This document shows, piece by piece, positions 46,246 to 58,275 of a stretch of 64,000 bases of DNA. The position numbers and the translations under genes are program-made. The first letter of the stretch is position 1. The number at the start of each line of letters is the position of its first letter. Origin of the DNA: Tolypeutes matacus (taxonomy: Eukaryota > Chordata > Mammalia > Cingulata > Chlamyphoridae); NCBI GenBank assembly GCA_026826555.1, contig JAKSZT010054334.1:27847048-27911047 (forward strand), written 5' to 3'. Below the pieces are notes generated by a model. The model made no database searches, was not told the DNA's origin, and was given only the letters and a program-made list of their open reading frames with translations.

Positions 46246-47720
46246 TCAATTCTCTAATGCAGTTACCACACCAGCTCAACATGTCCCGAGGCTTCTCTGG
46301 CAAAAGGCTGTAAAAGATTGGTATTGATATTCTATGGCATTCAAATTGTCAAGCTCCCAACAGGAGGAAAAGCATTTAGAATATCTGGCCATGTGGCAGC
46401 TAATTACACTATTATAAACTAAATTTACAACAGGTGATTTGTGAGCTGTGAATTGACAACAAGTACCCAAATTTTCTTCGGTTATTCTCCCATAAATTGA
46501 AAAGACAAAAGTAACACTCTTTATGTGGTACATCGATGCAGATATCTTGTACATATTGCACAAGTCTTATCCAATTTTGTCATAGCACATATAACTTCTT
46601 AGGTGCTAACCTATTTTCATTAATTTTTTTTGCAACTCATATTTAATGTATTCCCTATGTTATGCTTAATTGGAAACTCTCATTCAAGTCGTTAGAATAC
46701 AACTAAGGGTGGTGACGCACACTAACATAAAGTGAAAACACTTTGGCACTTCTTTTAGTAGAATTTTCTTTGCTTCTAAGTGTGGAACACAAAACTGAAA
46801 TCTGAAGTCAGCTTTCTGTATTCTTGTCCTTTAAAACTTATCAAGTGTCTAGGGAGACATGTGCTTTGTAGTCAAGCATGATCCATGTGTCATTGACGGC
46901 AAAGATCCAATGTGCTATGGAAATTTCCTGATGCATATTATAAGCTGTTGTTTGCCATCTTGGCTAGATAATCCTGTCTCATTTATTGGAGGGCCATTTC
47001 GGCTGCACTGTCAACAGTGGAGGAGGATTGGGTCACCTTTGCCTAGTATATTATATAAAAGCTGTCAAATGTTCAGTATTATAGGCACATTAAAGGTTCT
47101 GTAAGATTTCAGACATAGCTGTATTAGTGAGGGAGATTTAAATGGCAAGTTTATCATCATTCTGCTTTAGATTTCTTCACTCTTGTGCTAAAATCTTGTA
47201 ATTGTATGATCGAAATTTTATTAGAGCCAGTTCTTTGCATGAGAGGAAGAGATGGTGGCAGGTTTATCCGGTTACTCTTATAAATGTTGGAACAAGGACA
47301 TTTTAAAATAAAAAATAGCCTAATCTGTCTTATTATCTTTTAGAATTAAATATGCACTCCTTTATTTCCCAGTCCTAAAATCCCAGTATATCAACACAGA
47401 CTTTTCACATTTGGAGAACCAGTTTATTAAAAGCCAAAATAAATTTAATAAAGATTTTTTTCATTATGGTATCCATTGTAAAAATCACAGCTCTCGAGCA
47501 AGACCTACAGCAGTTTATTTTGGAGTGTATTTACTTTTTGGTCATGCACATTTTATTATATATTGAGAGACTATTGCTGCTACTTATTGTACATTATAAA
47601 TGCAGTAAATATTAGCAGGCAAACAGATATTGGCAGCCTCTGAATTAGTTGTTTTGAAACAATCTGATTGTATTTTTGAAAGGTATTTCAAGGTTAGCCT
47701 GTCTCAGTGATGACTAATGT
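46246..47720. promoter_or_regulatory. Repeat-free block, candidate conserved non-coding DNA
   Basis: About 1.5 kb without any repeat signature, which is unusual here. It has many balanced, non-low-complexity words, such as 'cgaggcttctctggcaaaag' (46288-46307) and 'gagggccatttcggctgcac' (46990-47009). Open frames of 95 codons (46276-46563, -) and 81 codons (46859-47104, +) have no recognised domain. The best reading is a candidate enhancer cluster; conservation cannot be tested from one sequence. Confidence 0.25.
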
Positions 47721-48829
47721 TGAATTACTGCTACAGAAAGCTTTGCAGACCCCCTAGATCAGATGGAGGACTTGTCTCAGTTTTTTGAAAAGAAATCAGG
47801 TAGGAGATAGATTCATAGAATTGAGAAGTCTGGGTGATAAATCCTGATCTTCACGTGGCAAGGCCCCATTATATCTTTTCTTTCTGGCCTCCAACCCTGC
47901 CATCCTTTCCCTGATTCTCTCGCTTCCCCATCCATCTCTGCTATGTACATCCATAAAACCCTTTGCATTTAGAGCACTGAACATTTACTATGGTTTAGGA
48001 AGTGTCCAAGGTTCAATCCTGATAGTCTGAGAAATCAGATCCTTAGTAGTAACACAAAATCCTACATATTTGCATAGTTGATACCAAATTCAATTTACTT
48101 AGCAACATAGAGGGAAAATTACATATGGAGTCAAGATCTATTTCCTTTCTTAATGCCTCAGGTTGCTTACTTCAATGTTTATTACTTATTTCAATCAGAA
48201 GCTTCAGAAGCTTTATGTCACAAAGTGACAATAACTTTACTCAGGCAAGAAACTGAGTAAAAGGGTAACAATATCCATGGAGGAGCTGGGACATATATAA
48301 ATGCCCAGATACAAATTTTACATGCTCAAAAGATCAACTGTTAAAGAAAAATGATATTGATAATCAATTTTTTCAAATATAGAAATATTTAAAATACAAT
48401 TAATTTATCTATCTTAAAAAAAAAAACAAAAACATTTGGACCTTCATTTTAAAGGGAATATTTTAAGGCATCTGAGATGCATTTCTTCAGATAGGAGCAG
48501 ACCCCTGAGGGGATGTGACCTGTCTAATGGGGAAACTGAGAAGGAGAAAAATTCAAGAGTATGTGTTACTTCTCAGGTGGTACAATCAGAATGGGGGCCA
48601 TGCCTGGAGCAAGTAGAGGGCTGGGCCCAGTAGAAGTGCTGGAAGGAGAGCACATCGTATAATTCATCATCCAGTCATATTTCCTCCACTTTTCCACTTA
48701 TTCCCTGTCCTTGGATGTGCATTCTCCAACGAGCTAATTTATTAATTTTAATATGGTAAGCAAGGGAGCAAATGTGCTCTGATTTTTTTCACACATCGTT
48801 TTTAATATATAAGATAGCCCTTTATTATC
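47721..48829. other. Mostly unique non-coding DNA
   Basis: A pyrimidine-rich stretch at 47840-47980 resembles diverged L2 on + ('ggcaaggccccattatatct', 'ctggcctccaaccctgccat'). No gene is recognised. Confidence 0.4.
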
Positions 48830-48995
48830 AAAGCAACACCTTGATATTATAAAAAGTGCACTGGTCTGGAAACCAGGGGCCATTTGCTTTGTCGCTGATC
48901 TTGTCTCCAGTCCTCTGCTTCCTTCCATGGGAAATGGAGAGGTAGACTAAAGACCTGCAGGTCCTGGCCAGCATCTAATATCCAAGCTTTGATTG
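48830..48995 (+). repeat. MIR-like SINE
   Basis: 'gtgcactggtctggaaacca' (48856-48875), 'gcttccttccatgggaaatg' and 'gagaggtagactaaagacct' follow the MIR plus strand with 'cactggactgggagtcagg' and 'ggttggactaga'. Confidence 0.5.
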
Positions 48996-49941
48996 AGTCC
49001 TGAAAAAAGCATGTTCCTTATCTGATGCTAAGTTTGAAATACTTTTAAATGTTATTTTTAGAATTCAAATCTGATTTCTTTTTAAAGGTATCATCATCCT
49101 AAAACATTTTGTTGTAATTTTACCCTAATTCCTACAACATTGAATAAATATATATTGATGCCTAATCAATTACTGAGCCATAATTCTATCCTGACAAATG
49201 GAAGTCTACACTTGACAGTAGAATGCTGAAGTCCACAGTTCCAACATCCTGTGGTCTTGGCCTAGGGTTAAAGTAGAAAATGGCATGTGTCCCTTTTGGA
49301 AAATGGGAAATTATTTTAGGAAGCAGAAGGAGAAGCTTCTGTTCCCCTTTTCCTGGGTCCACAGGATATGGATAAATTAAAAATTTAAATGATAACTTTG
49401 GTTGTGAAAATTAATAATCCAGTATGAAGAAAGGTGGCTTGTGAAGCAGGGGGAGCAGTTAGAAGTCCACATTCTCCCCCAGATTATTGGGGTCATCTAG
49501 TGCAGTTGCTCTTCATCAGAAGTATTCATGGCCATAAATTATTTTTGTGCTCCACAAAAATCCTCTGTTTCTCCTGGATTGATGTCAGATATAATAATGA
49601 AAATAAGCGTGGACTCCTGTAGGGAAAGGCTTTGGGATTCTTGCTGGCTTGAGAGATGTGTGGGGTTTTTGAAAATGTCTTTTGTAGCTGTTTCTCCACT
49701 GCTAGCCAGACTAGGTCCTCCCCGGAGCTCTAGGAGCTACTTGCCCCCTTGGACAGACAGTGATAACCTGGCAAGTTCAGCCTTCTGAAATGTGAAAACA
49801 ATGATTTCATGAGCAGTACTAACAGTTCATTGTGGCCATAAAAGGCCAAGATCAGAAGAAATTCCTCCCATCCAAGTCCACTTAGCTGCCCAGAAAGAGA
49901 GAAATCAGAGCATTCATAGCAGCAAAGAAATGCCTGCTTGA
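48996..49941. other. Unique non-coding DNA
   Basis: No gene or repeat recognised; GC is higher near 49620-49780. Confidence 0.4.
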
Positions 49942-50385
49942 TTTTTTTAAAATAAAATTTTATTGATGTTTATCATTCATACATGAACATACAGAAACTA
50001 TAAGTGTGTAGTAAAAGTTGTGAACTTACAAAACAAACATGCATATCATCATACAGGGCTCCCATATATACCCCCACCATGAATACCTTGCATTGTTGTG
50101 AAATGTTGGTTACAAACTATGAAAAAGCACCATCAAAATATTACTATTAACTATAGCCAATATCTTACATTTGGTGTACTCCCTCCGCAACCCACCTGAT
50201 TATTAACACCCTGTATTACTATTGTATATTTGTTTTAGTTCATGAGAGAATGTTCTCATATTTGTCCTGTTAATCACAGTTCATCTTCCACCACTGGATC
50301 CCGTGTGTTATACAGTCCCATGCTTTGTACAATCCATTCAAAGTGTACATTCCAGTGACTCCCACCCCACTTGATTTTAATATGA
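49942..50385 (-). mobile_element. L1 LINE 3' UTR (xenarthran type)
   Basis: On +, 'taaaataaaattttattgat' (49950-49969) marks the A-rich 3' end with a polyadenylation signal on the minus strand. Then come 'gggctcccatatatacc', 'accttgcattgttgtg', 'tattactattaactatagcc' and 'gttcatgagagaatgttctc', which match the copy at 17175-17700 in the same order and direction. The 5' part is absent. Confidence 0.8.
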
Positions 50386-50849
50386 TGAGGGTGGCTTTAG
50401 AAGGCAAATGCTCCACATTTTCAGTGAAACTTTATATCTCATTTACTCCTCTGGGCTTCAGGTTTCATCTCTCAGGTTCACAGTTTCTCTTTCTCTGTTC
50501 AGACTATTTTCTGGAACTCCTTCTTAAAACGGATGCAAGAAACTTGGACATTTTCTACCTTCTTGCTGGACAAAAGTTAAAAGTGAGGGAAGACATATGC
50601 CCTGAGAAGGAAAAAGCAAATCTCTCTCCAGTCCTCTAATTTCCTCTTGTTCTTTATTTTTTTGCTTTAAATATTATATGGAATTCAGAAGTTGGCCTTT
50701 GGTATTCTTTTAGCCATATGTGGAAACAGAAAGTCACAAGATATGTAGCATTTGGCTCATCACTCACTTCCATGAAAACTTGGTATTCAGACCCATCGGA
50801 AGGACCCCTTCTCTGTGACCCCCTGAAGTCAGGTATAATAACAACGATG
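50386..50849. other. Unique non-coding DNA
   Basis: No gene or repeat recognised. Confidence 0.4.
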
Positions 50850-51110
50850 GCAATAACAACCATAATAATAATAGCTGACGCTTACCTAGTGCTATGTACA
50901 GAGAACGTTTTAATCACTTTACATACATTAACTCATTTAATCCTCACAATATTATCAGGCAGGTACTATAATTATTCCCATTTTACAGATAAGAAAACTG
51001 AGGTACAGAAAAGTTAAGTGACTTACCCAAGCTCATACAACTAGCAGAGCCAGGATATGACCAAAGTAAAGTATTGTCTTCACTCTTAAGCACGATACCC
51101 AGGATTCACC
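50850..51110 (-). repeat. MIR SINE, near full length
   Basis: 'aataatagctgacgcttacc', 'ttacatacattaactcattt', 'aatcctcacaatattatcag', 'cccattttacagataagaaa' and 'gccaggatatgacc' are the MIR reverse complement over about 250 bases. This is the best kept MIR of the window. Confidence 0.85.
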
Positions 51111-52766
51111 TACGTATTCTCATTTGTTATTACTCTTTTTCATCTAAAATCCTTAAACTTTGAACTAAGCATCTGAAAATAAAACAAAAAAAATCTCTAA
51201 GAGCGATTTCCTGAGCCTTTAACATTAAAAATTAGAGTTAGTAATGTTATTCATAGACTACTAAAAATAGGGTGACTAGGCATTCCAGCTCCAGTTTATT
51301 TGAAACAGTTGCCTGTTATCCCATGCCCTTTGCTTTCTCAAAAGTGTACTGGTTCACACAATAAATTATCTGGCTACCCTAAATTAGAACAAGAATTGCA
51401 TTTGGAAGAACAAAGAGTAAATTGTTATTTTGATCACAGTACTTTTTTTTTTTTTTTTAATGTATTTCACCAAATTTCTCATTCTGAATTCTTGTTTGGA
51501 GCCAAACACATCTCTCTCGTGTAGAATGGGTATATTCTCAAAAGAATTTTGGAGCTGAGGTGGTTGCCATGTTCTGTCTGAAGAGATGGATGTTTTATTT
51601 GATGAAGGGAACTTATTAAAGGGGTTAGAGTATTTTTTGTCTGTGGCATCTTATTTTTTAAGGAAGGATGGGCTGCTGACTGAGGTGAAAGAAGCACCTT
51701 GATGGCAAAGCATAAAGAGCCTCCTCCAGGATGAATAAGAGAACTGAAGTAATAAAAGCAGGTAAGATACTTGAAATATATGGGAAGAGGAAAATGAAAC
51801 TTGAAACCTCATGTGGGTGGTTTAGATTTCATATGAAGAGCAAGAGGTTCAGGAAAATTTGGAAGAAGACCAGAGAAGTCAAAGGAGAGAATTGGAAAGC
51901 TCAATGGCAGCAGCATTGGGGTGTGTTGGGAAGAGACAGGTTAAAACAGTAGGAGGCCAGGAAGGTGAGACAATGGATATCTTCACCAATTTATGTCTAG
52001 TTTTTCCACATGTGTATTAACTCTTCCACATCTGTGTTAATATTCTCTGAATGGATTGCAAGAGCAAAATCTGGACTAAATAATAAGCTGCAGAATTTGA
52101 TGAAAGATGGACTTTGATAAGTATACTCAAGTGACAGCAAATCATATGGGCAAAGGGGCTGGAGATAATCACCTATGCTTCTGGGTGAGAATTTTGGCTG
52201 TTACTAAGGTCAGTGTGGAGTGGTGGTATCTCTGAAGTGATAAGTGAAGGACTATACTATTTTCTGATTTCTAGATTTTCTGTCTCTCCTGAGCAAAGTA
52301 GTAATTTATAATGGAAAAAGACTTCTGAGAGCTTAGGTAAGTATAAAAAAGCTCATTACATGTTTAAAGAGACCTCACTTGCTTTGTGCAACCCTGATTC
52401 ATCAACACCTTCCACCCCTCCTACCTCACCTCACTCTATACATGCAAATCGAATTGACCACTGTGTTAGCCAAGCTTCCCTAAATAGCAGAGCTTATGCA
52501 AGGTTTAACTGTCAATACTTTATAGGGAAGCTCAGCCCCAAGGTTGCAATAGTGAGGTAAAGGGAACAGTTAGGGGAGGATGGGAAGCAAATGCAAGGTG
52601 TGTCACTGTGGTGGCCCACCACTGCTTCAAGGTATTTCCTCACAAGGTGCCACTGTAGGTTCTACCACAGTACCTATAGTGCCTTGTTATATATTTGTTT
52701 CTTTGTGCAGAAATCTACGAGCTTATGAAAGAACAAGTACTTTGACTTTTAAAATTTACGGCCTTA
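51111..52766. other. Mostly unique non-coding DNA
   Basis: A 17-base T run near 51443-51459. The purine-rich part at 51600-51960 holds a 73-codon frame I treat as chance. No repeat family recognised. Confidence 0.4.
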
Positions 52767-53080
52767 CAAGTTGGCCCATGCAGGAACATGGCCTACGTGG
52801 AGTGCTGGCCCGCGCAGGAGAGCTGGCCTGTACAGAAAGCTGGCCTAGCAAGATGACGCAACAAAAAGAGACACAGAGGAGAGACATAAGAGATGCAGCA
52901 GACCAGGGAGCTGAGGTGGTACAAGAGATTGAGCTCCTCTCTCCCACTCCAGAAGGTCCCAGAATTGGTTCCTGGTGCTGCCTAAAGAGAAGACAAGTAG
53001 TCACAGAAGAACACACAGAGAGCAGACAGCAAGCGCAAAACAACAAGCGGGTGAGTCTGGGGGAAGAAATTAAAAAAAAA
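52767..53080 (+). mobile_element. Composite DAS-like SINE with repeated linker
   Basis: The first 90 bases hold four to five copies of a 16-19 base unit of the type 'tggcccgcgcaggagagc' (52771-52855), ending 'tggcctagcaagatgacgca'. Next is a purine-rich part (52861-52910), then a tRNA-like unit 'gctgaggtggtacaagagat' (52910-52929) with a B-box-like 'ggttcctgg' (52967-52975) and 'tgctgcct'. A tail region with 'agacagcaagc' and A-rich DNA follows. The flanks 'aaaatttacggcctta' (52751-52766) and 'aaaattatgacctta' (53079-53093) look like a diverged target-site duplication. The 179-codon frame across it (52580-53119) and the 96-codon frame on the other strand are by-products of GC-richer SINE text. 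Confidence 0.8.
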
Positions 53081-53093
53081 AATTATGACCTTA

Positions 53094-54780
53094 GTTCTAA
53101 CGTAGCACCTTGCACATAAAAAAAAAAAAAATAGTTAATGAGTCTGTAGAATTTTAAAAATGAGTTCGCCAGTAATCCTTCTCAAAATTCAAAATGTGGT
53201 GTGAAAAATTTTATGACATTCTATTAACCATACATCCTGACACACAAAATTCACAGCTAAAACAGTAGGCACTGGGCCTTGATAAGTTTTCTGATAATTT
53301 TTAATCCCATTAAAAAAAACTCTAGGTATAAATTCTTAAACTATGGACAGGGAATACAAGGGATCTCTCTGACATGTTATGCTAAAAATATTATCTGCCA
53401 TTTTTCAATTTCATTACAAATGGTATTTTCAAGTTTGTTGGTAATGACTAACAGCTTTTTTATTTTTATTTTTTTTAACTAATTCTTAAGTTTTCGCTAA
53501 TTTTTACTCTTTTCCTTATAGGTGAGCATTTAAAAATAAATAAACCAGGTTAAATAGTTTTGTCCACTTGGTAAAAATGTGGACATGGGGAGTTTTCAAA
53601 AAATGTTTGTTAATCTCTTCTACAGGAGCACACGTTGACTAGCAGATGTAGATTTAGACATACTTGACACATTATCATTCCTCTGTTACCTAATATCCCA
53701 ATATGAATCAAAGAAGCACCATGTTAATCATGGGAACTCATAAATATAGAATATGATAGTGACAAGGCTGGAGAGGGACTGGTTTAAAGGAAAACAAGCT
53801 GAAGAAAGGAAGATATCTTAGATAAATGGAAGAAATAATATAAGACAGTACAGGGAGAGAGGTTGCTTCAAGCCTGCCTCTTGTAATACCACGTAATGTA
53901 TCTCAAAATAGAAGCCCACAATTTCATCTCTGTAGTTTTTCTACATGAATACAGAAGTTAAAATGAGCTTTTTATGTTTTTGAAGGAACAAATCCTGATC
54001 CATGGTCAAAGCAATCAGTGTGTTCAATAAACTGTAGTCCTGTAATAGGGTTTGAAAGAAAATAATAGCTTGTGGGCCTGAAATGGTTCCACCATTTACA
54101 GATATGCATTTTGGGTATTTATACATTAAAAAATTGGAAAATATTAAGATAGAGAAAAAGGAAAAATGAATAAAACAAAAGGAAATCATTCTGTTTGCTA
54201 CTGGAAAATTCATTCAGAATCAACTGCTGGTGGCTGAAAAACATTCACATACACCAGGATTTTAAAGACAGAAAGGATGGGTTTTCAAAGATGCAGTTAC
54301 CATCTGATATAGGTATTTGCTTTTTGTGTGTGTGTAGGAATTTACTCTTTTTTTCTGTTCTGAGCAGAGCTTTTTCTTTCTTTTTTTCCCATAATGATAA
54401 AGCACACAGTGCATTGAAGACCAGGACTGTGTGGTTAGGTCATTATCAATTTACACCAGCCAATTTATTTCTTCAGTGCACATTAATTCACATGTCATCA
54501 GGCATGAAAACCCGTGTATTCAGGATCTCTATTTTTTTTTTTTTTTGATTTCTGCCTTTCTTGTGTCATCAAGAAAAAAACAGAACAAAACAGTACCACT
54601 TATGAAAGACCAAGATATAAAAATAAAAATATTTAAAATTCAAATCTTGTCCAAATGAACTCAAAGATAATTAACCACAAAGATTTCAGATAAGACACCG
54701 ACTTGTCAAATGTATAAATTCCAAATTTGGGCAAAGTTTTTTCGAGTTTTAGACTATTAGCATGTAGTCACAGTGACACT
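53094..54780. other. Unique AT-rich non-coding DNA
   Basis: No gene or repeat recognised. A 117-codon frame (54195-54548, +) ends in a poly-Phe stretch from a T run and is taken as chance. Confidence 0.4.
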
Positions 54781-56884
54781 TTGTGTTCACTGTAAGGGAA
54801 TGCACTCCAGTGAAGTACGAGAGAAAGGATGCGTGACTTATTTATTAACCAATAAATGTCATGACCAATGAATACCATCATGGCATTTCACCAGGAACAT
54901 TGCTAAAAAGCATGTTGTTGGGAAATCCAAGGGAGAAAATAAGAAACAGAGTGAATCAACTGAAGCATGTAAGTCCTACTAGAATAATATAAATGCAAAG
55001 TATCATTAAAACATGGATAGAGTCCTTCCAAATTCATTAACATCCTTTGTTTTGCACTGTATTCTAGAAAGCTCTTTCTCCCCCTTTTAAGTTAACTGAC
55101 CTAAAAACATCTGTCTCCAAATGATCTGTTCTACATAATTTTTTTAGCCATGTTACTGTAGAATATTCTCATTTCTTAAAATCTCAACAGGCAAAGAAAT
55201 TTAAAATTCTCTGAAATAAAATCAGACAAAAACTTATTTGGATTCAAATGTTGATTCCCCCCCCTGAAATAATGCCATTCTACTTAAATCTGGTGAAGGA
55301 AGCAATTGGAAATAAGTTTCAATGAGTACAAGGTAAAGGAGAGAATATTTGTATCTCAATACCTGAATATATAATTCTGCAACAGCTGGTTAGGGACATT
55401 TATACTTTTTAAAAAATTATAAAAGTACTATTTTGTTCTAATACTGTAAATATCTTTATAAGGGTTGTGTAATATAGATTTAGAGAAAAATTCATTTTTA
55501 AACCAAAAAGCAAAAGTTGAATTTATGAGAATATTTATATTATAACAAAATATTTTGAAATTTCAATATTTTTTGAAAATTAAATCATGAAATTGGATTT
55601 TCATACAAACCATTAATTAGTACACCTAGACATCAAATACTTAACTACTCTGTGCTGAGAAAGGAGCATATAAATGACCTGAATTACAAGGCCAAAGGGC
55701 AAAAGATGGCTGGAGTCTCAGAAACATCACCCCTCATGTCCAGCCTATCCTTACTTTCTTCCCCTACATGATTGCTTCTCCTCCTTTCTTATTTTATATT
55801 GGCTTTTCCATTATATATTATTTCTTGTCTAAATATATTTGAAATAATTAGAAAATAAGAGCTAGCTAGTTAGCTAACTAGGGACATTTGGTTTCTCTTG
55901 ATAGAGTTTTGGGGAGTTGAAAATATGTAAATTGGTTATTCTGTATTAATTAGTTGGTTTTACTTTTTTCTTCTGTTTACCTTTGCAGATAAGTTTTTAA
56001 AAACACCAATTGAAATTCAGATAAGTTAGAAAACTTGCCTCAAATCTGACAACGAATAAGGGGTGGTGCAAAGATTCAAACCCAGAGCCAGATGGTCCAC
56101 TTTCCCAGGACGCTACTGGTGCACACATCCTAATTTGCTTAATAGAACTTGTGTATAATTAATGTCTTATAAATGAAATTTCTCTTCATCAGTGAATTCC
56201 TTAATTTTTGTGTTTTCCTACCTTGAAGAGTTTAATAATTCATTTGGTTTTCTGAAAGAAAGAGATAGTTGTTGTTAGGCAAATGTCTTCCATTGCCCCA
56301 AGTGGTAAGTAAGTACAGGAGAACTGAACAAAAGTAAGAGAACAGAGCAAATGGTTAGAAAACCATGGTTACTAAAACTATAGTTATATCTTCTTAAACT
56401 CAGCAAACCTCAACTTCATACCAAGGAGTGAAATGTTTAGGAGGGTCTCTCATTAGTTCAAGCTGTGATATTTGGGGGACAGAGGCTTTACTATAATTAC
56501 TTCAGGGCAACTGGAGTAAATGGGGATGGTCTTTAGCAAACTGGATCATATCTATCTGTAAGTGTCATTCTGCACATTATTAGATGCAAGTCATTTATAT
56601 TTGTAGATACCTTAAGAAAAAATCAGAATTTTGGAAGTATCAAAATTGTTATAATTTTGCAAGCAAAACAGAAAAGGTCAAGCAGATGACAAAAAACTCC
56701 AAGAAACCCTAATCCTGAAAAATGAGAGAAAGGAATAAAATGAAAATAAATGACAAATTTGTTTTAAAGTAATATTGTTGTTAAGTGAAGACAGAAAACA
56801 CTAGACAAAAAAAGCCAAATATAAATATCCCCTGTTATTGTTATATAAACACTACCACATACCAAGTAGCCTCAACTATAGTAT
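54781..56884. other. Unique AT-rich non-coding DNA
   Basis: No repeats recognised over about 2.1 kb. It includes an 8-base C run near 55257-55264 and a 16-base perfect palindrome at 55866-55881. The part at 54781-54990 is more balanced in composition. Confidence 0.4.
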
Positions 56885-57115
56885 ATTTGCCACAGGCCAG
56901 AAACTATTATATGCCTCACAGACATTATCTCATGTATTTATTAGAAAAATTACCCAAGTAAACTGTATAATCTAGATCTTATATAAGAGGAATTTGAGCC
57001 TTAGAGAGATTAAGTAAATTTTCCAATATCAGCTTGAAAATGGCACAATTGATATTTGAAGTGAGGTGATTTTTTTCTCTAAAGCCCATGCTTTTAACAA
57101 GAATGTACAAAGAAA
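56885..57115 (-). repeat. MIR SINE
   Basis: 'acattatctcatgtatttat', 'tgagccttagagagattaag' (56995-57014) and 'gcccatgcttttaac' (57086-57100) follow the MIR reverse complement. Confidence 0.6.
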
Positions 57116-57194
57116 AAAATCTTGTGATCATAAGTTACATTTGAATTAATGTTCAAATTAATTAAAGTTATTAAGTGTGATATGTGATCTATGA

Positions 57195-57350
57195 TTAAAA
57201 GTAAGGAACTTGGTTTAGTAATAAGATCATTAGATCGGGAATCAGGATGGCTAAACCTGCTTCTGGTTCATCTTTAACTACTTGTGTGGTGTTATGCAAG
57301 TCCCTGATTCCCTCTGGACTCAGTTTCCTTATCTGTAAAATTAGTTAATT
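57195..57350 (+). repeat. MIR SINE
   Basis: 'gatcattagatcgggaatca', 'aacctgcttctggttcatct', 'gtgtggtgttatgcaagtcc' and 'cagtttccttatctgtaaaa' (57321-57340) follow the MIR plus strand. Confidence 0.65.
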
Positions 57351-57515
57351 CACTCAATATGCATTCATTGAATCCCTTGTCTATGCAAGACCCCATTCCA
57401 AGAGTTCTGTGGAACCCAGAAATTAGTCAGATATAACTCCAAGTTTATATTAAAATTGCATTTAGCATAGCTGTGACTGACTTCTATGTAATTATTTGAG
57501 GAATTTTGATGGAGG

Positions 57516-57540
57516 TTTTTTTTTTTTTTTTTTTTTTTTT
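57516..57540. repeat. Poly(T) run, 25 bases
   Basis: Uninterrupted T. No clear retroposed body or target-site duplication could be tied to it. Confidence 0.9.
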
Positions 57541-57579
57541 AATGCCAAGTATTGTGGAAATCAAACTCTACCTAGAGAA

Positions 57580-57795
57580 TACTATCCTTTTTTGAGTGCT
57601 TATACCTTGTCATATATTAACTAATTAGATCACTATAAACATACTGTGAGATAGATATTATTAGGTCTACTTTCTAGATGAGGAAACGGGGTCAGAGATT
57701 AAATTACTTTCTAAAGGTAACATTAACTAAGAAGCAGTAAAGCCAGGAATCAAATTTAGATCTATGTTAATCTCACATCTGTTTTCTATTAACTC
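57580..57795 (-). repeat. MIR SINE
   Basis: 'tttttgagtgcttatacctt', 'gtctactttctagatgagga', 'aacggggtcagagattaaat' and 'gtaaagccaggaatcaaatt' follow the MIR reverse complement. Confidence 0.65.
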
Positions 57796-57799
57796 GTTT

Positions 57800-58275
57800 G
57801 TTCATTAAACCAATATTTGCTGAATATATAATATGTGCCAGGCATTGTGCTAAATGCTGAGAAAAGAAATGAGATCTCAGCCCATTTGGAAATTGCAGTC
57901 TGTTGGGGGAATTGAATTAAACAAGTGAACAGCAAAAACATAGCAATACAAATTGTTAAAAATTTGTGAAAGAAAACTACCCGTTACTATGAGAAGGAAT
58001 AGATTGCATGGTCAGGATAGGCCCTTTTGAGGAAATTAAGTTGATAGATGAAGGATTTGTTTAGGGAAAAATAGAGGAAAGAACATTCCAGGCAAAGAAA
58101 TAGTGCAAAGGTATTGAGGGGATGGGTGGAGCACATGGAGGGAGGAAAAGTGTAACTTAAATTGAGGTTGGAGAGTTAAGTAGGGTCCAGAGATTTAGCT
58201 TTTATTCTAGATTTCATAGGACCCCACAGAAGGATTTTAAGCAAGGGAATGGTGTGATCAAAGATTTATCCTTTT
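57800..58275 (-). mobile_element. L2 LINE 3' end
   Basis: 'accaatatttgctgaatata', 'tgtgccaggcattgtgctaa' (57834-57853), 'agaacattccaggcaaagaa' (58081-58100), 'gcaaaggtattgaggggatg' and 'attttaagcaagggaatggt' follow the reverse complement of the L2 tail in order. Confidence 0.75.

Noticed and set aside
52580..53119. Longest frame in the window, 179 codons
   Set aside because: It runs through a composite SINE and its repeated linker, and a second frame overlaps on the other strand. Open text comes from GC-richer SINE DNA, not a gene.
54195..54548. 117-codon plus-strand frame
   Set aside because: It ends in poly-Phe encoded by a T run and shows no motif.
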